A DNA stretch of 64,000 nt, taken from Chaetorhynchus papuensis. Lineage: Eukaryota; Chordata; Aves; Passeriformes; Rhipiduridae. The notes under the pieces were generated by a model. That model saw only the letters and a program-made list of their open reading frames with translations. It was not told the origin of the DNA and ran no database searches. The stretch covers positions 45,487-109,486 of the forward strand of contig VWYX01000408.1 of NCBI GenBank assembly GCA_013396525.1, in the 5' to 3' direction. The translations under genes and the position numbers were made by a program. Positions 61,701 through 64,000 of the stretch are shown one piece after another (position 1 is the stretch's first letter; every line of letters starts with the position of its first letter).

Positions 61701-64000
61701 TGAAGAAGAGGAGAAAATTCTAACATTGTGTATGAATATGTTTTAGATTTTTATCGCTGTAGACACACAGTGTATTCATGAAACTGACAAAAAGAGGTCT
61801 CATTATACAGTGCTTTTATATGGGAGGTGTAGATTTCTAGGATTTTTTTAACTAATGAATTTGTCTTGCGTGTGAAAGGACAACTGAGTATGAAATCGGT
61901 TTGGACGTGCCTTAAAGTGTAGTATTTCTTAGTTCTGCATTGATTAAATGGGAGCATTAATATGTTACAGATTGCAACTGTAGCAAATGCCAATTTGTTT
62001 TCTTCCTCAAGACCACATATCTCACCATCTAAGTATTGTCAATTTGCAAATTGCAGTAAAATGTAGAATTAGATTGTGCTGCCTAATCCTCTTAACATTA
62101 GGGCAGTACATGTTTTGTTAAGAGTAAGTTGTTTGTTGTCTAGTGAGATCAAAACTTGGCCGGGAGGCCATGGTTGGGAGATTTTATGTAGGGATTTGTG
62201 CACAAATTACGTGAATTAAACACCATTTGTATACTCATACTGTTGGTGGTGAAAAGCTCTTGCTGTTGAGTTTAACCAGTAACTTTTAGGATGTGGCTGG
62301 TTTGTTTAGCTGCATTGTTGGTAAATGTCCTCATTCTGGCCAGGACAGGGTTAATTTTTTGCAGTGGCTGGGAGGGGGCATGGCCAGGACCCAGATGTTA
62401 TTCTGTACCAGCTCAAGTCAGTGCTGAGGGCTGGGGGAAGGGACTCCCTCTTGCTTTGGAGAAGAAGGGTATTCCTTCCTGCAGAGAAACGTGGTGGGTG
62501 GAATGGTCCCATTCGGTATTTTGTTTATTTTCGAAGGTTTTTCCATGTAAATCTTTTCTTTGACTTATACCTTTTGTTTGCTGCTTTGACTTATACATTT
62601 TGTATACCTTATTTTGTTGCTGTTATGTTCATTTTCTTACCTCATTGCTATTTCCAGAAAATTATTCTTGTCTCAACCCATGATCTTTGCCTTTTGTACT
62701 TCCACTTGGAGGGGGAGAGGAAGCAGGTGGCACTGTGGTTCTAGTGGGAAGAGTAAAGAAAGAAAATGGGACAACTTTTGATGGACTATTCTGCTCCGAA
62801 GATTTGAAAGTTCACCACTGAACAGTTACAGGACCCTGTTAAAGTGAAAAAAATCTGTGATGACTAAAAAGCTGTGGCAGTTCCAGAGAGGCACAAAGTT
62901 ATGCAACATGCTGGGCTCTGGCTGCGATGTATCAGACCCTGCTTGTCACCAGACACGTCACTAGACAGCACCCTCAGGGGGAGGAGGAGGAGGAAAGCAG
63001 AGCATCAGGCACTGTGAGCACTCCAACTGCAGCTGAGCCAGGGGAACAGCCCCTGCCGGGAGCAGTTGCACCTGTACAGAAAAAGAAATCCAAGACATTC
63101 CATTTGCTTAGTGAGGAATGAAGAAGAAGCCCTCAGAACAGGAGGAAGAGGCAGAGATAATCACCCAGTCCCTATCCCCAGGTGAGCTGGGAGGTGTGCA
63201 AAGATTTCAGCTGCCAGTTGGGAGAGCTCCTGGTGACCCAGCTGTTCCAGTGCTGGGATATCGTGGCCCATGATATGAAATCAAGGGGTGAAGCCAAGTA
63301 GGATGTGGGATTGACCAGGGGATTGGAAAAAGAGCAAAAACTCAGCCTCTGGAGTCAACTCTTGTCAAGCATGAGGGAAAGGTATTCTCTCAAGGATGGT
63401 CTAATAGTGCAGAGAGACAAGCGGAACACCATGGAGCAAGGTATCCATACCTGAGAGAATTAGCTGTGCTGGAGGTACTTTATATAAATAACGAGCAGTC
63501 CCCTGTAAGTCCGGGTGACATCCAGTGTACACAATCATGTGGCAGAAGTTCCCACAGAGCGTGCCATCACTGTGTGCCAGCTCACTGGCAGTGAGGTCAT
63601 GAAATAAGAACAATCAGTGGATAATTTGGTTATCAAATGCAAGATGTGTGAAAAAAGTACCTCTTATCCACCATGGTTCTTTATCACATCTGTGGAAAGA
63701 CTATCCAAGGATGTCCAACAATTTGAAGAGGACCACCAGCAATTTAAAGAAGTGTCCCATGCCCTGCCAGCAGAGACCAGTCTCTGGTATTGGGAGCAAG
63801 TTCTCCCCTGCACCAGAGAGAGGGAACGCACCATGGTGTAACCTGTGGTTTTACCTGCATGATCACAGAGAGGACATGGGGAAGTGGGATGGAAACCCTG
63901 CCTCTGCCCTGGGAGCACAGGTGTGTGAGTTGGGAGGAGGAACAAGCACCACAGGAAATTCTTCAAGGATAAAAGCAGCTCCAGTTTCCAGTGGGCAAGT
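31773..64000 (+). CDS. PEPD: Prolidase (peptidase D), 5' part of the gene, exons 1-6, truncated by the window end
   Basis: Prolidase is a cytosolic homodimeric metallopeptidase of family M24 that splits dipeptides with C-terminal proline or hydroxyproline, the last step in collagen breakdown and proline recycling. Six exons splice in frame into 167 complete codons plus two bases. They align without gaps with human PEPD residues 1-167; for example FWLGNETLKVP near residues 9-19, QGGEETQRYCTDTG at 49-62, VDVDTG at 86-91 and RGVNTDSG at 148-155. This is most of the N-terminal domain, which contributes to the dimer. The Mn-binding residues of the 'pita-bread' catalytic domain (human D276, D287, H370, E412, E452) are outside the window. 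The start is fixed by agreement with the human N-terminus and a strong Kozak context (aacATGG). Exons 2-6 are spread over 21 kb; intron 6 runs past the edge. No frameshift or stop breaks the visible part, so the gene looks intact. Confidence 0.97.
31801..31860. repeat. GC-rich imperfect repeat of CCGGCACCC in intron 1
   Basis: Four copies of CGGCACCC, with interleaved GGGACC blocks, begin 12 bases after the exon 1 donor. Unit length is irregular, about 15-18 bases. Confidence 0.75.
33489..33945 (+). mobile_element. CR1 LINE, 5'-truncated 3' end
   Basis: A typical avian CR1 3' portion: 'gtccagaggaggccac' near 33494, 'gacaagctgagaaaattgggg' near 33547, 'ggttgcccagagagg' near 33773, 'ttcaaagccaggctg' near 33814, and a terminal 'attctatgattctgtgattc' ending at 33945. 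It is the non-autonomous 5'-truncated form with only the tail of the reverse-transcriptase region and 3'UTR. It lies in sense orientation in PEPD intron 1. Divergence from the general avian CR1 pattern is moderate; subfamily not assigned. Confidence 0.9.
35148..35180. repeat. Pyrimidine-rich low-complexity tract
   Basis: TTC/TCTC followed by long T runs, in intron 1. Confidence 0.85.
36951..36962. promoter_or_regulatory. Overlapping AP-1 site and E-box
   Basis: TGAGTCACGTGC fuses a perfect AP-1/TRE (TGAGTCA) with a perfect CACGTG E-box, 231 bases upstream of PEPD exon 2. The motif is visible; function is only inferred. Confidence 0.35.
37193..37376 (+). CDS. PEPD: PEPD coding exon 2
   Basis: 184 bases encode residues 6-67, from the split glycine to FRQ. 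Acceptor tcttgtAG, donor CAG|GTAAGA. This is the start of the prolidase N-terminal domain, nearly identical to human across LFALNR, RLCERLR and the GGEETQRYCTDTG block. The exon ends in phase 0, as in human. Confidence 0.97.
37377..38591 (+). other. PEPD: PEPD intron 2 (1.2 kb)
   Basis: GT-AG intron between exons 2 and 3. No repeat or RNA gene recognised. Confidence 0.9.
38592..38719 (+). CDS. PEPD: PEPD coding exon 3
   Basis: 128 bases encode residues 68-109 plus two bases of lysine 110. Acceptor taaccTAG, donor AA|GTAAGA. The product reads ESYFHWTFGVTEAG ... VDVDTGRS ... WMGK, matching human ESFFHWAFGVTEPG ... VDVDTGKS ... WMGK. Confidence 0.97.
40117..40430 (+). mobile_element. Possible solo LTR of an endogenous retrovirus
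   Basis: A block starting TGTTAGAATTAGACC and including 'tattggtcaattaac', a TTACTGCTTGACC-like patch and a CT-rich end resembles avian LTRs in composition and in having a TG start. The end is uncertain, no target-site duplication was found and no internal viral sequence adjoins it. It could equally be unique intron DNA. Confidence 0.3.
44225..44530 (-). repeat. Diverged CR1 LINE fragment
   Basis: 'cagatgcagctccagcacttggtcttgttaaacctcatgag' (in pieces across 44320-44361) and the flanking 'cagcctggactgatcctgag' match the reverse complement of avian CR1 internal sequence in the right order. It is old and incomplete; ends are approximate. Confidence 0.6.
48098..48162. repeat. GT-rich low-complexity tract
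   Basis: About 65 bases almost purely of G and T on the + strand (TTGGTTGGTTGGGG, then T runs broken by GGGG). It has several G tracts, but only three runs of four Gs. Confidence 0.9.
51114..51660 (-). mobile_element. CR1 LINE, 5'-truncated, antisense in PEPD intron 3
   Basis: The left end carries the reverse-complemented CR1 terminus (atcatagaatggcctgggtt / ggaagggaccttaaagacca). Diagnostic CR1 blocks follow: 'gttccaacctccca' at about 51159, 'gcagggacaccttccacta' at about 51179, 'ggaatttcttccca' at about 51298 and 'ggtctcacctgag' near 51611. The element runs right to left. Overlapping frames of up to 120 codons inside it are not genes. It is better preserved than the other CR1 pieces here. 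Confidence 0.93.
53540..53604. repeat. T-rich low-complexity tract
   Basis: About 65 bases of T runs broken by single C, A or AA, in PEPD intron 3, roughly 800 bases before exon 4. Confidence 0.9.
54405..54468 (+). CDS. PEPD: PEPD coding exon 4
   Basis: 64 bases complete lysine 110 and encode residues 111-131 (IHPPEFFKNKYAVDEAHYVTE; human [21 protein letters not shown]). Acceptor ccaaAG|G, donor GAG|GTGAGT. This is the most diverged of the six exons relative to human, but length and phase are the same. Confidence 0.96.
54469..56485 (+). other. PEPD: PEPD intron 4 (2.0 kb)
   Basis: GT-AG. No repeat, RNA gene or additional exon recognised. Confidence 0.9.
56486..56533 (+). CDS. PEPD: PEPD coding exon 5
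   Basis: 48 bases, 16 codons (residues 132-147, ISSVLALKKPAVLLTL; human IASVLTSQKPSVLLTL). Acceptor cctcttttTAG, donor TTG|GTAAGT. It is too short to be found by open-frame search and was located by homology and splice signals. Confidence 0.96.
56534..58193 (+). other. PEPD: PEPD intron 5 (1.7 kb)
   Basis: GT-AG, with a good polypyrimidine tract before exon 6. The 106-codon frame at 56589-56909 has no recognisable domain. No repeat recognised. Confidence 0.88.
58194..58255 (+). CDS. PEPD: PEPD coding exon 6
   Basis: 62 bases encode residues 148-167 ([20 protein letters not shown]; human [20 protein letters not shown]) plus two bases (CA) of codon 168, which is AAG (Lys) in human and will be Gln or His here. 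Acceptor cctccCAG, donor CA|GTAAGT. Exon 7 was not found before the window end. Confidence 0.96.
58256..62291 (+). other. PEPD: PEPD intron 6, left part
   Basis: The intron begins at GT 58256 and continues past the window end. No conserved PEPD exon 7 (human FEVNNTILHPEI region) was seen in any frame. GC-richer patches at about 60060-60170, 60360-60620 and 61040-61250 have no recognised identity. AT-rich elsewhere. Confidence 0.75.
62292..62775 (+). mobile_element. ERVL-type LTR (probable 5' LTR)
   Basis: The block starts TGTGGCTGGTTTGTTTAGC and includes 'ggccaggacagggttaat' (about 62339), 'gggggcatggccaggacccag' (about 62375) and 'cttgtctcaacccatgatc' (about 62668). These are familiar blocks of passerine ERVL-type LTRs. 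It is followed directly by gag-like sequence in the same direction, so it is probably the 5' LTR of one insertion. The right boundary is approximate and no primer-binding site was identified. It lies in sense orientation within PEPD intron 6. Confidence 0.6.
62776..64000 (+). pseudogene. Broken endogenous retrovirus gag (ERVL-type), continuing off the window
   Basis: Peptide fragments spread over all three + frames resemble gag of avian ERVL-type elements. These are an acidic, Glu-rich and Pro/Gln-rich N-terminal part (62927-63121), a leader-like EIITQSLS segment near 63153-63176, a tryptophan-containing gag core (about 63190-63620) and an 'MGKWDG' segment near 63877. The frame is broken by a shift after 63118, an in-frame TAG at 63298, another shift near 63446-63451 and more stops beyond. 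No intact gag frame remains; pol and the 3' LTR, if present, are outside the window. Frames on the minus strand here are shadows. Confidence 0.75.

Overview
The window reads as a piece of a bird nuclear genome, most likely a songbird (passerine). Three signs point there: avian CR1 LINE copies with the usual ATTCTRTG-type 3' ends, a tRNA-Ile/CR1 chimeric SINE of the TguSINE1 kind known from passerines, and a degraded ERVL-type endogenous retrovirus with an avian-type gag. Nothing prokaryotic is present: no operons, CRISPR arrays or insertion sequences. Almost all open reading frames here are chance frames in non-coding DNA, and many begin with non-ATG starts.

The one gene I can identify is PEPD (peptidase D, prolidase), on the + strand, truncated by the right edge of the window. 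Exon 1 (ATG at 31773) lies in a CpG island at about 31560-32060. Exons 2 to 6 are at 37193-37376, 38592-38719, 54405-54468, 56486-56533 and 58194-58255. All junctions are GT-AG, reading frame is kept across every junction, and the 167 complete codons align collinearly and without gaps with vertebrate prolidase. They cover most of the N-terminal domain. The metal-binding catalytic half (human residues 276-452) must lie to the right of the window.

Layout. 1-31.5 kb: gene-poor, AT-rich DNA upstream of PEPD with an old CR1 fragment (about 5.1-5.9 kb), a SINE (6.64-6.78 kb), an 880-base assembly gap with a very GC-rich right flank (8196-9075), a 10-base gap (22094-22103) and small tandem repeats. 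In human the neighbour on this side is CHST8, but no CHST8 coding sequence was recognised here. 31.5-32.5 kb: PEPD promoter, CpG island and exon 1. 32-58 kb: PEPD introns 1-5; intron 3 is 15.7 kb and carries CR1 fragments, a possible solo LTR and T-rich or GT-rich tracts. 58.3-64 kb: the start of intron 6, holding an ERVL-type LTR and broken gag sequence in the same orientation as PEPD, running off the right edge.

I found no convincing new biological system. The most useful second looks are the GC-rich assembly gap (a possible hidden promoter), the chimeric SINE, the sense-oriented ERV inside PEPD, and small repeat or motif features around the PEPD promoter and exon 2.
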